Part shown: positions 56,060 to 64,000 of the stretch, one piece after another
Layout of the letters: each line of letters begins with the position of its first letter
Position numbering within the stretch: position 1 is the first letter of the stretch
Origin: Ignavibacteriota bacterium
Lineage (GTDB): Bacteria; Bacteroidota; Ignavibacteria; Kapaibacteriales; UBA2268
Assembly: GCA_019637995.1 (NCBI GenBank)
Contig: JAHBUQ010000004.1
Location: forward strand, 62,001 to 126,000
DNA length: 64,000 nt
Direction of reading: 5' to 3'
The notes under the pieces: generated by a model
Told to the model about the DNA's origin: nothing
What the model saw: the letters and a program-made list of their open reading frames with translations, nothing else
Databases searched by the model: none
Made by a program: the position numbers and the translations under genes

Positions 56060-56695
56060 ATGAAATCACTATTCATTGCAGTACTATTTTTATTCATTCT
56101 TGTCGGATGCGGCGAGAGTGGCACTAAGCCCAACAACTCAAATAACGTGATTTTGCCACTTGCTGTAGGTAATTCATGGCAATTTGTATATTATTCAACT
56201 CATGATTTATATAATGACACCATAAAACATGATAGATTTAAAACAAATTATGTTACGGAAACAATCACACTTGAAGGTGAAACCTGGTATAATTTTGCTT
56301 CTGATGGAAAAAATACGGACCTCATTTTCACTAACCGAAGTGATGGATTGTATGGTATTTTCAAAAATAGAGATGATCATGCAGAAATACCATATCATTT
56401 AGATTCTGCAAGATTGGGATATAAATACCCTGTTATTCTGCATGAATCTTATCCAAACGATACAAATGGATTATATATCGCAAGCACCAATATAAAGATA
56501 AAAACTGATGCCGGTACTTTCAATTGTATAAAATATGTTCCATCAAATTATAAAAATGTTGAGCATTATGGTACTTATATGTGCCCGGGCATTGGTTTTA
56601 TTAGAGCTGTAGGGATAACACATATCCAGCAAACAGAAAGTGGTCCCGATACTACTTGGACAGTACAGGAACTTGTCAGTTATACCATTCATTAA
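56060..56695 (+). CDS. Uncharacterised lipoprotein
   Basis: A 211-residue lipoprotein with a lipobox (LVGC) near residue 17. It has the phrase ILPLAVGNSWQFVYY, seen in several exported proteins of this group, and a beta-rich body (TWYNFASDGKNTDLIFTN, AGTFNCIKYVPSNY, CPGIGFIRAVG). A ribosome site (AGGAAAT) precedes the ATG. It is 21 bases before a second lipoprotein gene, so the two form an operon. Function unknown. Confidence 0.72.
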   Translation: MKSLFIAVLFLFILVGCGESGTKPNNSNNVILPLAVGNSWQFVYYSTHDLYNDTIKHDRFKTNYVTETITLEGETWYNFASDGKNTDLIFTNRSDGLYGIFKNRDDHAEIPYHLDSARLGYKYPVILHESYPNDTNGLYIASTNIKIKTDAGTFNCIKYVPSNYKNVEHYGTYMCPGIGFIRAVGITHIQQTESGPDTTWTVQELVSYTIH

Positions 56696-56716
56696 TAAAA
56701 TCATGGGAATTGAATT

Positions 56717-57454
56717 ATGAACAAAATTATTTTTCTAATTATTCTTTTAGCACTTAATTTTATTATAATTTCGTGTGATGACGACCCTGTAAAAGCTGAT
56801 TTAAAAACACAGGCAGGCAAAATAACAGTTCTGGATAAAATATCAGGGAAACCACTTGATGGTTATAGAGTTGATATATTTCAGACTACCGGAACTAATG
56901 ATGATTATAAAACCCAAAAGAAATTTTCTATTTCCCCAAATCCGTTTAGTTCATATTTAAGTTTTTTTGCTTATTTTGATAACCCATCAAATATTGATTT
57001 TTCAATAATTAACTTGTTAACAAAGAAATCTTTTCATATTTATACGGGCGATATTAAGAAAGGAACTTTTGGATTTGTAATAAATTTAGCGGATTCATTA
57101 CATATTGAAATCGGAATGTATAAAGCAATTCTGAAAATTAACGGTGTTAATACCGATTCTACTAATTTCATTTATTATTCAAAAAACAACCCCCTGTTAA
57201 CTAAGGACAGAAAATTATATTACTTGAATTCGTTTATATCTGACAGTTCAGGGAAAATTACCATGCCGGATTATTTACCTAATCTTATAAATGAAGATTT
57301 TACAATAACGGCTGAAAACGGTCAGCTTTTAAGTACATTTAAACTCACAAATCATTTTAAGATTTTTGTATATGACAGAGATTTCAATATAGTTTTTGAG
57401 ACATATACAACATTTGAAATACTCAGGGATGTTGGCTTGATATTAAAAGTGTAA
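56717..57454 (+). CDS. Lipoprotein with a T9SS-sorting-like domain in its middle
   Basis: A 245-residue lipoprotein with lipobox IISC (Cys20). After a short N-terminal domain that opens GKITVLDKISGKPLDGYRV, residues 70-150 read like a T9SS type A sorting domain: FSISPNPFSSYLSFFAYF, then SIINLLTKKSFHIYTG and SLHIEIGMYKAILKING. A further 90 residues follow, so the domain is not at the C-terminus. Together with a lipid anchor this argues against normal T9SS export; the fold may be reused. It pairs with the lipoprotein upstream. Confidence 0.68.
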   Translation: MNKIIFLIILLALNFIIISCDDDPVKADLKTQAGKITVLDKISGKPLDGYRVDIFQTTGTNDDYKTQKKFSISPNPFSSYLSFFAYFDNPSNIDFSIINLLTKKSFHIYTGDIKKGTFGFVINLADSLHIEIGMYKAILKINGVNTDSTNFIYYSKNNPLLTKDRKLYYLNSFISDSSGKITMPDYLPNLINEDFTITAENGQLLSTFKLTNHFKIFVYDRDFNIVFETYTTFEILRDVGLILKV

Positions 57455-57514
57455 ATTCAATATTTACAGAATGATTAAAAATATTTGATGATTGAATTAT
57501 AATACATTCCTCAT

Positions 57515-57553
57515 TTAACGTAACCACAGTTACAGTTACCGAAGTTACGTTAA
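57515..57553 (-). repeat. Copy B of a 39-base repeat (TTAACGTAAC...GTTACGTTAA)
   Basis: A 39-base segment with a perfect 10-base inverted repeat at its ends (TTAACGTAAC / GTTACGTTAA). Read on the minus strand it matches copy A at 55871-55909 in about 31 of 39 positions. It lies between the converging lipoprotein and PAP2 genes, 1.6 kb from copy A. Confidence 0.45.
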
Positions 57554-57567
57554 AATTAAGTTTGAAT

Positions 57568-58269
57568 TTACTGTTTAGTCTTAAATTTTTGTATAATTGA
57601 ATAATTATACCATTTTGATTCATTTAGCTTTTGAGAACTATCAAGAGCATGATAAATTAACAATGTGAATATAACCCCCACCATCGAGCCAAAATATACA
57701 TCAATAAAAAAATGCTGGACTAAATAAATCCTTGAAATACCAACTAATACAGCCATTATCAAAAAGATAATTCCTAATTGTTTGTTTTTAGTAATAATAG
57801 CCAAAAAAAGAAAGATTGCGAAACCTGAAGTAGTGTGTCCTGATGGAAATGCATTGTAAGCCATGAGTTTAATATCCGGAACATAAGTAATAAGATCTGT
57901 TCCTTCAAAAAATATCTTAGGTCTTGGAATATTAAAAATATTCTTAAATATTTGTGTTACTAAACCGGTCCCAAGGTATATCACCACTCCCTGTACAAGA
58001 TATTTAATTTTTAAAAGTGCCAGTATTACCAAAAACAGACCAAAGTACAAGCCTTCACCAATGTCGGAAAAAAGGATAAAAAAATAATCCCAACTGCTGC
58101 CCCTGTAAGGATTGAAGAATATAACTGCATCACCCTTATCAATTAAAGACAACAAAATTACACCCAACAATAAAAATACTGAGTATGAGATAAGAAAAAA
58201 GCTGTTATCATAGATTAAATCAGAAAATTTAGGCTTATGATGATTTGCCTTTTCGTTTGGATAGTTCAA
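57568..58269 (-). CDS. PAP2-family membrane phosphatase
   Basis: A 233-residue protein with about five or six transmembrane helices and the three PAP2 motifs: KNIFNIPRPK (KxxxxxxRP), FPSGHT and SRIYLVQHFFID (SRxxxxxHxxxD). These enzymes dephosphorylate lipid pyrophosphates such as undecaprenyl pyrophosphate, or phosphatidic acid. The predicted start overlaps the end of the J-domain gene by 35 bases; a later start would shorten the cytoplasmic N-terminus. It is the last gene of a three-gene minus-strand run. Confidence 0.9.
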   Translation of the reverse strand: MNYPNEKANHHKPKFSDLIYDNSFFLISYSVFLLLGVILLSLIDKGDAVIFFNPYRGSSWDYFFILFSDIGEGLYFGLFLVILALLKIKYLVQGVVIYLGTGLVTQIFKNIFNIPRPKIFFEGTDLITYVPDIKLMAYNAFPSGHTTSGFAIFLFLAIITKNKQLGIIFLIMAVLVGISRIYLVQHFFIDVYFGSMVGVIFTLLIYHALDSSQKLNESKWYNYSIIQKFKTKQ

Positions 58270-58513
58270 TTTTTGCCTGCTGCTGAATTAATTCGTAATT
58301 TTCAAGTTCAAATTTGTATTTGATTCTATTATCAATATCTGCAAGATTAAAATACGCTTCCCTAATCAATAAAAACTTGTCTAAAGATTTTGAGTCATTT
58401 TCAGTATGGTCAGGATGATATTTTCTTGCAAGTTTATAATACGCACGCTTTACATCATCTGCAGAAGCAGTACGAGGTATTCCCAGCACTTTGTAATAAT
58501 CAATTACTTTCAT
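58235..58513 (-). CDS. Small J-domain protein
   Basis: A 92-residue protein made up almost wholly of a DnaJ J-domain: DYYKVLGIPRTASADDVKRA, then YYKLARKYHPDHTEND with the HPD tripeptide required to stimulate Hsp70. There is no Gly/Phe region or zinc finger, so it is a class C (J-only) cochaperone. It lies 12 bases after the upstream gene and overlaps the PAP2 gene by 35 bases. What it recruits DnaK to is unknown. Confidence 0.9.
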   Translation of the reverse strand: MKVIDYYKVLGIPRTASADDVKRAYYKLARKYHPDHTENDSKSLDKFLLIREAYFNLADIDNRIKYKFELENYELIQQQAKIELSKRKGKSS

Positions 58514-58525
58514 TTATTTAAGCTG

Positions 58526-59311
58526 CTATTCCCACCATTTTTCTGTTTCAATTTTCATCGCATTTTCTTTCAATTTCTCGTCATTATCATAGTTGAAGGC
58601 ATCGAAAAAAGACTTCCAGCTTTTCTCAAGTTTAGAATCATCTACAGAAGGGTTTATTGTAATTCCATAATAAACATCCTCAAGTTCTTCAATCATTATA
58701 TCCTCACCCCAAAGTACCGGATAATGCAGTTTATTATCAGAAGATTTCCAATTACCCACAAAAGTATGATTTTTTGCAAATTGAGGTATTGCCTTTGCAA
58801 ATCTTAATTCGTCAACAATTTTTGATAATATTATGTAATAATCACCTGTAAATTCACCTTTGTGCGAGCCACTCCCAATTTCCTTGAACACTGCTGAGAA
58901 TCTGCACATCACAAGCCAGTGACTTGTAACAGGTTCTTTGAATTCGTAGACACTTTTAAGCTGTAAATGTCCTGCAAATTCTGAAATATTATTTTTTACT
59001 TTAGTTTTACCTTTGATGATATATCTTCCTGCACTTTTTGATTCCAGTTTGACGTCATTAATCTTTACTCTGATACGCTCGAGTTCATTGCCAATAAATC
59101 CGTAAATTTTTACGGGATCAGAATTCAGAAAATATTCGGTTAATTCGTAGTCAATTGTAAATTTTGAGGCACCCAAATCATTATATACTGCTTTTCGTAA
59201 AGATTTTAACAGGTGCTCATTATAATCTGTGTGAAACTGCTCTGGATTATAAGAAAGCAGCTTTGATGAAAAGAATGTCAATGCAAACAAAATCAAAATT
59301 ATATTTTTCAT
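58526..59311 (-). CDS. Uncharacterised exported protein
   Basis: A 261-residue protein with a signal peptide (NIILILFALTFFSSKLLS); ATG at 59311 is taken rather than a TTG three codons upstream. The mature part has no motif I recognise. It has alternating beta-type strands (RVKINDVKLESKSAGRYIIKG, WLVMCRFSAVFKEIG) and a C-terminal region with DDSKLEKSWKSFFDAFNYDND. It is the first gene of a run with the J-domain and PAP2 genes. Confidence 0.65.
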   Translation of the reverse strand: MKNIILILFALTFFSSKLLSYNPEQFHTDYNEHLLKSLRKAVYNDLGASKFTIDYELTEYFLNSDPVKIYGFIGNELERIRVKINDVKLESKSAGRYIIKGKTKVKNNISEFAGHLQLKSVYEFKEPVTSHWLVMCRFSAVFKEIGSGSHKGEFTGDYYIILSKIVDELRFAKAIPQFAKNHTFVGNWKSSDNKLHYPVLWGEDIMIEELEDVYYGITINPSVDDSKLEKSWKSFFDAFNYDNDEKLKENAMKIETEKWWE

Positions 59312-59371
59312 GTCAAACAATTTTTAATATAAATCAAAAAAATATATAGTAGAATGAAATGAAAAAATATT

Positions 59372-60052
59372 TTAAAATCTTAATCCGAATTCAATTTGAA
59401 TAAGTGATTTTATATTTTCACCGCTAACTTTTCCGATGTAATTCAAGTTAGTATATTTGGATTCAATGATTAATGATAATTCGCTTAATGGCAATTCCAA
59501 GCCAATCCCAAGGCTGAACCCAAGACGGCTATCGGTAGGATTATTCTCAATTCGCAGTGAAGTTGGTGATTCAATTGTTGTCAATGATGAAGCGATAAAA
59601 TTGTAAGAAAGATTGCTTATTGTATATATAAATAAACTATTATCTGTCAAATAATAATGCACACCGGCATTGATAGAATAAATATTTGTTTTGATTTCAA
59701 GATTACCATTATGTTCGCCATTCGGATTCTCTAAATCAAATTGCTGCTTTGAAAAACCACTTAATCCGAATCCACCAAAAAAATGGGCGCTTTCTGTCAG
59801 TTCAAATGATAATTTTCCGGACAATGAATACCCTGACTGAGATTCAGGTCTTACAAAGTTCAGGAATGGTGTGTTAGTATCGGCTGTGTTAATTCTGTTG
59901 CTATTAAATATATTGTTCACTTCTGAGCTTGGTAATGCAATACCGCCTGAAACTGAAAAGTTGGTAAATGTCTTAGATTCAGAAATTGATACAATTAAAA
60001 TAAATATCGCTGTAGTAATTATTACAGATTTTATGACAATAGATTTATTCAT
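59372..60052 (-). CDS. Outer-membrane beta-barrel protein
   Basis: A 226-residue protein with an N-terminal signal (IITTAIFILIVSISES) and a barrel-type body: FSVSGGIALPSSEVN, SGYSLSGKLSFELTESAHFFGG, then NAGVHYYLTDNS, LGFSLGIGLELPLSELSL and a last strand IQIEFGLRF ending in Phe, as outer-membrane proteins often do. It is divergent from the OmpA-family gene by about 100 bases. No ligand can be told. Confidence 0.72.
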   Translation of the reverse strand: MNKSIVIKSVIITTAIFILIVSISESKTFTNFSVSGGIALPSSEVNNIFNSNRINTADTNTPFLNFVRPESQSGYSLSGKLSFELTESAHFFGGFGLSGFSKQQFDLENPNGEHNGNLEIKTNIYSINAGVHYYLTDNSLFIYTISNLSYNFIASSLTTIESPTSLRIENNPTDSRLGFSLGIGLELPLSELSLIIESKYTNLNYIGKVSGENIKSLIQIEFGLRF

Positions 60053-60154
60053 ATTTTTCAGGAAACCTTAACTAATAACAAATCAAATATAACCTTTTAA
60101 CGTCAATAACGTCTAAATGTTTCAAAAAGATTTTAAATAATTGGAGTATGACGT

Positions 60155-62050
60155 ATGAAGAGGATTCTTGCAGCACTTTTATTAATAACATTATTTGCCG
60201 TAAATGATTCAATATCAGAAGACAGGCAGATGTCAACCAATATTGGTATATTCGGGGGACTTAATATCAATATGCATTCACCTGAATTTTATACTATTCA
60301 AGGTGGAGATGGATTGATGAAAGCTATAAACAAAAGTTCAACTACATTTGGTGGAAATTTTGGTTTAATTGGTAATTTTCCACTAAATAACACTTTTGTT
60401 ATAACCGGCAGGTTAGGATATAATATGCTTGGTGGAGAGCTCAAAGACTATATGGATGACCCATTTGATGCATCACTAAGTATGCTTGAGATTACACCCG
60501 GAATGCAGTTCCATAATCTAATATCAGGCACAGATTTATATTTCCTTGCAGGACTGGAACTTGGCGTGCCTTTGCAAAATAAATATACCTATCCATCTTC
60601 TCTCGAAAATGATGTAGATATACCTGATGCTAATACCAGAGTGGCTTTAGCGCTTGGCGTAGGTTATATATTTGAAATTTCTAAAAATATATTTCTAACA
60701 CCGGAAGTATCATATAGAATTCCATTTTCAGAAGTATCAGCTTCTGATAACTTTACAACCTGGAACGTACCACAATTGAGAGCCGGTATTAGTCTTACTT
60801 TTGGCTTTGGAAAAGAAAAAGAAACTGAAGTTGTTCAGAAAACTGCAACAGTAGATGTTGGTTTCAAAGAAGTAAGAGCTTATGACAGAAACGGCAATGT
60901 CAAACCTGCAAGCAAAATTTCAGTTGAAGAAGTGCAGTATGCAGAGCAATTCCCGATTCTGCCTTATGTATTTTTTAATGAACTCTCCGATGAACCTAAT
61001 ACTAAAACTCAAACTTTAGCCGGAAAAAGTAATGAAGCAGGCACATTCCAAATTGAGTCCCTTACACCTGTTGCAGAGAAAATCAACTCCAGCACTCTTG
61101 ATATTGTCGGTGAAAGAATGCAGAAAGATAAAAATATTGCTATTCGTATAGTAGGTACTCTTGATGGAAGAAGCGAAGCAAACAATCGTGTACTTGCTCA
61201 AAAGCGTGCTGAGTTTGCCAAAAATTATTTAGTTAATACATATTCAATTTCGCCTGACAGAATTACAGCAGAAGCCGGCAATTTACCCGGAAAGCCTTCA
61301 TCATTGCGTGACCCCATGGGATTGGAAGAAAACCGCAGAATAGAAATTTATCCTTTAAATTCTAATTCTGCTCTTTTCGAACCAATTGTAATTCAAAGCG
61401 ACAGACAGAGAATTGCCAGCCCTGATGTAATTGAGTTCGTCCCGTTTGCTGAATCGAATGATTCTATTGCAGGCTGGGAACTCGAAGTTATGCAATCCGG
61501 AAAATTAATTAAAAAATATGCCGGTGAAGGAATACCTGAACCTATGCAGTGGTCAATTATGCCAAATGATTTAGCCGCTAATGAAATTCCTGTTGATTAT
61601 ACTTTCAAAGCGTGGACTATCAATGACCAACGTTCTACTGCAAATGGTACTTTACCTGTAGAATATTTCTCAATTACACGCAAGAAAACTGAAGAGCGTG
61701 CCGACAGAACTATCTCAAAATTTAGTCTGATGCTTTTTGATTTTAACAGTCCAGATGTTTCTGAACTGGACAAAAGAATTATTCTTAACAGTATTGTTCC
61801 TGAAATCAAGTTTAATTCCACAGTCCAGGTTTATGGATATACTGATATTATTGGTGATGCAGATTACAACAAAAAACTGGCATTGCAGCGTGCTACTAAT
61901 GTACAGGATTTCCTCAAAACTAAAGTTAAAGGTGCTAAATATGAAGTGTTTGGCGTTGGGGAAAGTGTACAGATTTTTGATAATAAAACACCAACAGGCA
62001 GACAACTTTCCAGAACTGTGCAGGTTTATGTAATTACACCTAAGAATTAA
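60155..62050 (+). CDS. OmpA-family protein with N-terminal barrel and two OmpA-like regions
   Basis: A 631-residue outer-membrane protein. After a signal peptide (LLLITLFAVNDS) there is an eight-strand barrel-like region to about residue 220 (GGNFGLIGNFPL, SLTFGFGKEKE). An OmpA-like domain follows near residues 310-405 (RIVGTLDGRSEANNRVLAQKR, GLEENRRIEIYP); a second at the C-terminus near 540-630 (VQVYGYTDIIGDADYNKKLA, LALQRATNVQDFL, GRQLSRTVQVYVI). OmpA-like domains bind peptidoglycan. Such tandem forms occur in T9SS-bearing bacteria. GGAG precedes the ATG. A hairpin terminator follows. Confidence 0.85.
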   Translation: MKRILAALLLITLFAVNDSISEDRQMSTNIGIFGGLNINMHSPEFYTIQGGDGLMKAINKSSTTFGGNFGLIGNFPLNNTFVITGRLGYNMLGGELKDYMDDPFDASLSMLEITPGMQFHNLISGTDLYFLAGLELGVPLQNKYTYPSSLENDVDIPDANTRVALALGVGYIFEISKNIFLTPEVSYRIPFSEVSASDNFTTWNVPQLRAGISLTFGFGKEKETEVVQKTATVDVGFKEVRAYDRNGNVKPASKISVEEVQYAEQFPILPYVFFNELSDEPNTKTQTLAGKSNEAGTFQIESLTPVAEKINSSTLDIVGERMQKDKNIAIRIVGTLDGRSEANNRVLAQKRAEFAKNYLVNTYSISPDRITAEAGNLPGKPSSLRDPMGLEENRRIEIYPLNSNSALFEPIVIQSDRQRIASPDVIEFVPFAESNDSIAGWELEVMQSGKLIKKYAGEGIPEPMQWSIMPNDLAANEIPVDYTFKAWTINDQRSTANGTLPVEYFSITRKKTEERADRTISKFSLMLFDFNSPDVSELDKRIILNSIVPEIKFNSTVQVYGYTDIIGDADYNKKLALQRATNVQDFLKTKVKGAKYEVFGVGESVQIFDNKTPTGRQLSRTVQVYVITPKN

Positions 62051-62090
62051 TATTTTAATATATTCTATAAGTTATATATTGATAATTCAA

Positions 62091-62129
62091 AAAGGGCTGT
62101 TTCAAAAGTAATATTTGAAACAGCCCTTT
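62091..62129. terminator. Hairpin terminator downstream of the OmpA-family gene
   Basis: Perfect 16-base inverted repeat AAAGGGCTGTTTCAAA / TTTGAAACAGCCCTTT with a short loop, 40 bases after the stop, flanked by A- and T-rich sequence. The converging gene ends about 70 bases further on, so it may act in both directions. Confidence 0.82.
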
Positions 62130-62198
62130 AAATTCAAATAATTATTACAACAGGTAATGCTTCATAATCTCATGTAAAGTCGTTGAAACTATCTTAAA

Positions 62199-62759
62199 TT
62201 AATATTGCTCACAATATAAATGTTCTAATTTTGGTATTTTTATATTTTTAGAAAATTCTTTACCTTTTGCATTAAAATTATCTGCGAAAGTTGAGATTTC
62301 ATTGAATGAGAGTTCGCAATCATAAGCACCGGAGCCCGATTGACTGCACGAGCAACTCATAACACCGCAATTTCCTTGCAAAGCAAGTCTGCAATCATCA
62401 CAAGAACCTGTATTGTCACAGCTTATCAATACTACATTTTGCAAATCTCTTTCGGCTCCATTATAAATACCGGCAAACTGAAAAGCAAATGTTAAAATTT
62501 GAGATCGTGCGTCTGCCAATTCTATAAAATAAAATTTATCCCCATTTTTAAGACTTAGTACTTTGTGAGAAGTAACTGAAATAGCTTTAAAATCTGACTT
62601 TTGAACATAACCCAATGCGGAATAAATTATCTTTGCTTCTTCTTCGGATTCAACCCTAAATCCACCTTCATATTTATCGCTGACAGGCTTATCATCTGAT
62701 TCTCTGCAGGAAACAAACAATATTAAGATTGACAAAATAAGGAAAGAAATATATTTCAT
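62199..62759 (-). CDS. Cysteine-rich uncharacterised lipoprotein
   Basis: A 186-residue lipoprotein with a lipobox (LFVSC). The mature part has a cluster of eight cysteines in about 35 residues: ISCDNTGSCDDC, GNCGVMSCSCSQ and DCELSF, spaced C-x5-C-x2-C-x7-C-x4-C-x-C and one more further on. That could bind metal or form disulfides. The 3 bases before the M20 gene stop suggest a common transcript. I recognise no family. Confidence 0.65.
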   Translation of the reverse strand: MKYISFLILSILILFVSCRESDDKPVSDKYEGGFRVESEEEAKIIYSALGYVQKSDFKAISVTSHKVLSLKNGDKFYFIELADARSQILTFAFQFAGIYNGAERDLQNVVLISCDNTGSCDDCRLALQGNCGVMSCSCSQSGSGAYDCELSFNEISTFADNFNAKGKEFSKNIKIPKLEHLYCEQY

Positions 62760-62762
62760 AAA

Positions 62763-63953
62763 TTAAACCTTATTTGAATTAAAATTTATATATTGTATCG
62801 TAGTTGCAACCATCATTGCTATACCATTTATCATTGCAGATTCATCTGGATTCAGTTTAGGATTATGAAGTGGTGGCATATCTTTCAAATTATCAGGTTT
62901 GACACCCAGCATCCAAAAACACGCCGGAACTACTTGAGCATAATATGCAAAATCTTCTGCCCACATTTTTGGTTCAAAATCAAGTGTATTTACTTTACCT
63001 ACAATTTCTGATGCAATTTCACGCACAAATTTTGACGCATCTTCATCGTTTATTATAGGCGGGTATCCTTTGATAATTTCAATTTCGCATTCACAGCCAT
63101 ATAAATCAGCAATCTTAGAAGAATTTTCAAATAGAATATTGTGGACTTCCTTACGCCATACTTCGTTATATGCACGGAGAGTGCCCATCATTTTAACTTC
63201 TTCAGGGAATATATTTGTAGCAGAGCCACCGTGAATTGAGGTGACAGAAAGTACACCGGCTTCAAGAGGATTCTTGAATTTTGTAAGAATAGACTGATAA
63301 TAATTAATTAGATTAGCAGCGGCAAGAATAGCATCTTTTCCTAAATGCGGCTGAGCGGCGTGAGAGCCCTTACCACGAATTGTCCAGTAAAGTTCGTCAG
63401 CAGAGGCAAGTACAGGACCTGAAGCTACAGAAATTGTTCCGGAATTTTCGGACGGATATATATGCTGTCCGAAAATAACATCTGGCACCGGATTTTCAAG
63501 TACACCTTCTTTTATCATAAGATAAGCACCACCGGGCAATTTCTCTTCACCGGGCTGGAAGATAAGTTTTACAGTTCCGGATAGTTCACTTTCTCTTGAT
63601 TTCAGCAGCTTAGCGGTGGCAAGAAGCATCGTAGTGTGCATATCGTGTCCGCAAGCGTGCATAACACCGTCATTAATTGAAGCAAATTCAAGTCCGGTTT
63701 CCTCATAAATTGGCAAGGCGTCTATATCAGCACGTAAAGCAACACAAACATCACCGCTGCCGATGAGAGCAACTGTACCGGTTTCTGCCATTACCTGATA
63801 GTCAATACAATTATCATTCAGGTATTTTCTAATAAAATTCGCAGTATTGAATTCCTGAAATGACAACTCCGGATTTTTATGAATATGCCTGCGTATATTT
63901 AATATCTCGTCAAAATTATCAGCTATTTGATTTTTTAATTCATTGATCTTCAT
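62763..63953 (-). CDS. M20-family amidohydrolase
   Basis: A 396-residue metal-dependent amidohydrolase (M20D type, hippurate or N-acyl amino acid hydrolase-like). Metal and catalytic residues are visible in HACGHDMHTT, FQPGEEKLPGGA and IFGQHIYPSE, with ALRADIDALPI before them and the dimerisation domain after (GKGSHAAQPHLGKDAI). The C-terminus has EDFAYYAQVVPACFWMLG and PPLHNPKLNPDE. Substrates of this family include N-acetyl amino acids and peptide amides; the real one is unknown. The cysteine-rich lipoprotein begins 3 bases after the stop. Confidence 0.92.
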   Translation of the reverse strand: MKINELKNQIADNFDEILNIRRHIHKNPELSFQEFNTANFIRKYLNDNCIDYQVMAETGTVALIGSGDVCVALRADIDALPIYEETGLEFASINDGVMHACGHDMHTTMLLATAKLLKSRESELSGTVKLIFQPGEEKLPGGAYLMIKEGVLENPVPDVIFGQHIYPSENSGTISVASGPVLASADELYWTIRGKGSHAAQPHLGKDAILAAANLINYYQSILTKFKNPLEAGVLSVTSIHGGSATNIFPEEVKMMGTLRAYNEVWRKEVHNILFENSSKIADLYGCECEIEIIKGYPPIINDEDASKFVREIASEIVGKVNTLDFEPKMWAEDFAYYAQVVPACFWMLGVKPDNLKDMPPLHNPKLNPDESAMINGIAMMVATTIQYINFNSNKV

Positions 63954-63962
63954 TTTAGATAA

Positions 63963-64000
63963 TTATTTAATTTTTACAATGTCTTTTCTGATTATTTCGG
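63963..64000 (-). CDS. C-terminal end of a gene cut by the right edge (partial)
   Basis: On the minus strand a frame enters from the edge and reads EIIRKDIVKIK before TAA at 63965-63963, only 9 bases before the M20 start. The spacing fits an operon. Eleven codons are too few to name a product and chance cannot be ruled out. Confidence 0.3.
   Translation of the reverse strand, partial: EIIRKDIVKIK

Overview
The window is AT-rich chromosomal DNA (about one third G+C by eye) from a didermic bacterium of the Bacteroidota/Chlorobiota (FCB) group. Markers are type IX secretion (T9SS) C-terminal sorting domains with the Y/TPNP motif, a PorX-type response regulator with a PglZ domain, the alternative GlmU-like protein typical of Bacteroidota/Chlorobiota, bacillithiol synthesis (BshA), a Bacteroidota-type homogentisate dioxygenase and many short-signal lipoproteins. 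A flagellar FlhA alongside T9SS genes is unusual for Bacteroidota and points, as inference only, to an Ignavibacteria- or Kapabacteria-like lineage. No insertion sequence, prophage, CRISPR array or integrase was seen, so this looks like ordinary backbone.

Layout. 1-2.3 kb: a truncated membrane protein tail, an AT-rich gap and dnaA, with no dnaN beside it. 2.3-5.7 kb (minus): ABC ATPase, a T9SS-sorted HEXXH protein, a small Fn3-like protein and a thioredoxin-like protein. 5.8-9.9 kb (plus): outer-membrane barrel, DUF4349 lipoprotein, rsfS-argS and a double CDGSH protein, ending in a terminator. 9.9-16.5 kb: rpmB, two glycosyltransferases, flavodoxin, alternative GlmU/FKBP and pyrG. 16.6-26.6 kb: a lone sugar-binding lipoprotein, DinB-like protein, tsaB, YigZ, bshA, an inactive-looking rhomboid, orphan nuoE, hpnC-hpnD and a class V aminotransferase. 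26.8-33.5 kb: a 1522-residue TamB-like protein and flhA. 33.9-39.8 kb: histidine kinase, porX, then a multihaem cytochrome and a tandem rhodanese lipoprotein. 39.9-50.8 kb: pgk, a large T9SS cargo gene split by one in-frame TGA, hmgA, L,D-transpeptidase, POT transporter and S66 peptidase. 50.9-64 kb: tRNA-Ser, response-regulator/kinase fusion, DUF1801, VanX-like dipeptidase, trmH, U32 protein, lipoproteins, PAP2/J-domain cluster, barrel proteins, OmpA-family protein and M20 amidohydrolase.

Functional themes. Several genes serve the envelope and T9SS: PorX and a neighbouring kinase, two sorted cargo proteins, TamB-like, barrel and OmpA proteins, and three peptidoglycan-peptide enzymes. Others are housekeeping (replication initiation, translation, glycolysis, CTP, hopanoid precursors, bacillithiol). 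The strongest candidates for something less described are the outer-surface cytochrome plus double-rhodanese pair, the TGA-interrupted T9SS adhesin, a lipoprotein with a T9SS-sorting-like domain in its middle, a Ser-to-Asp pseudo-rhomboid, and two small sequence repeats near 54.1 kb and 55.9/57.5 kb. All names come from reading motifs; no database search was run.
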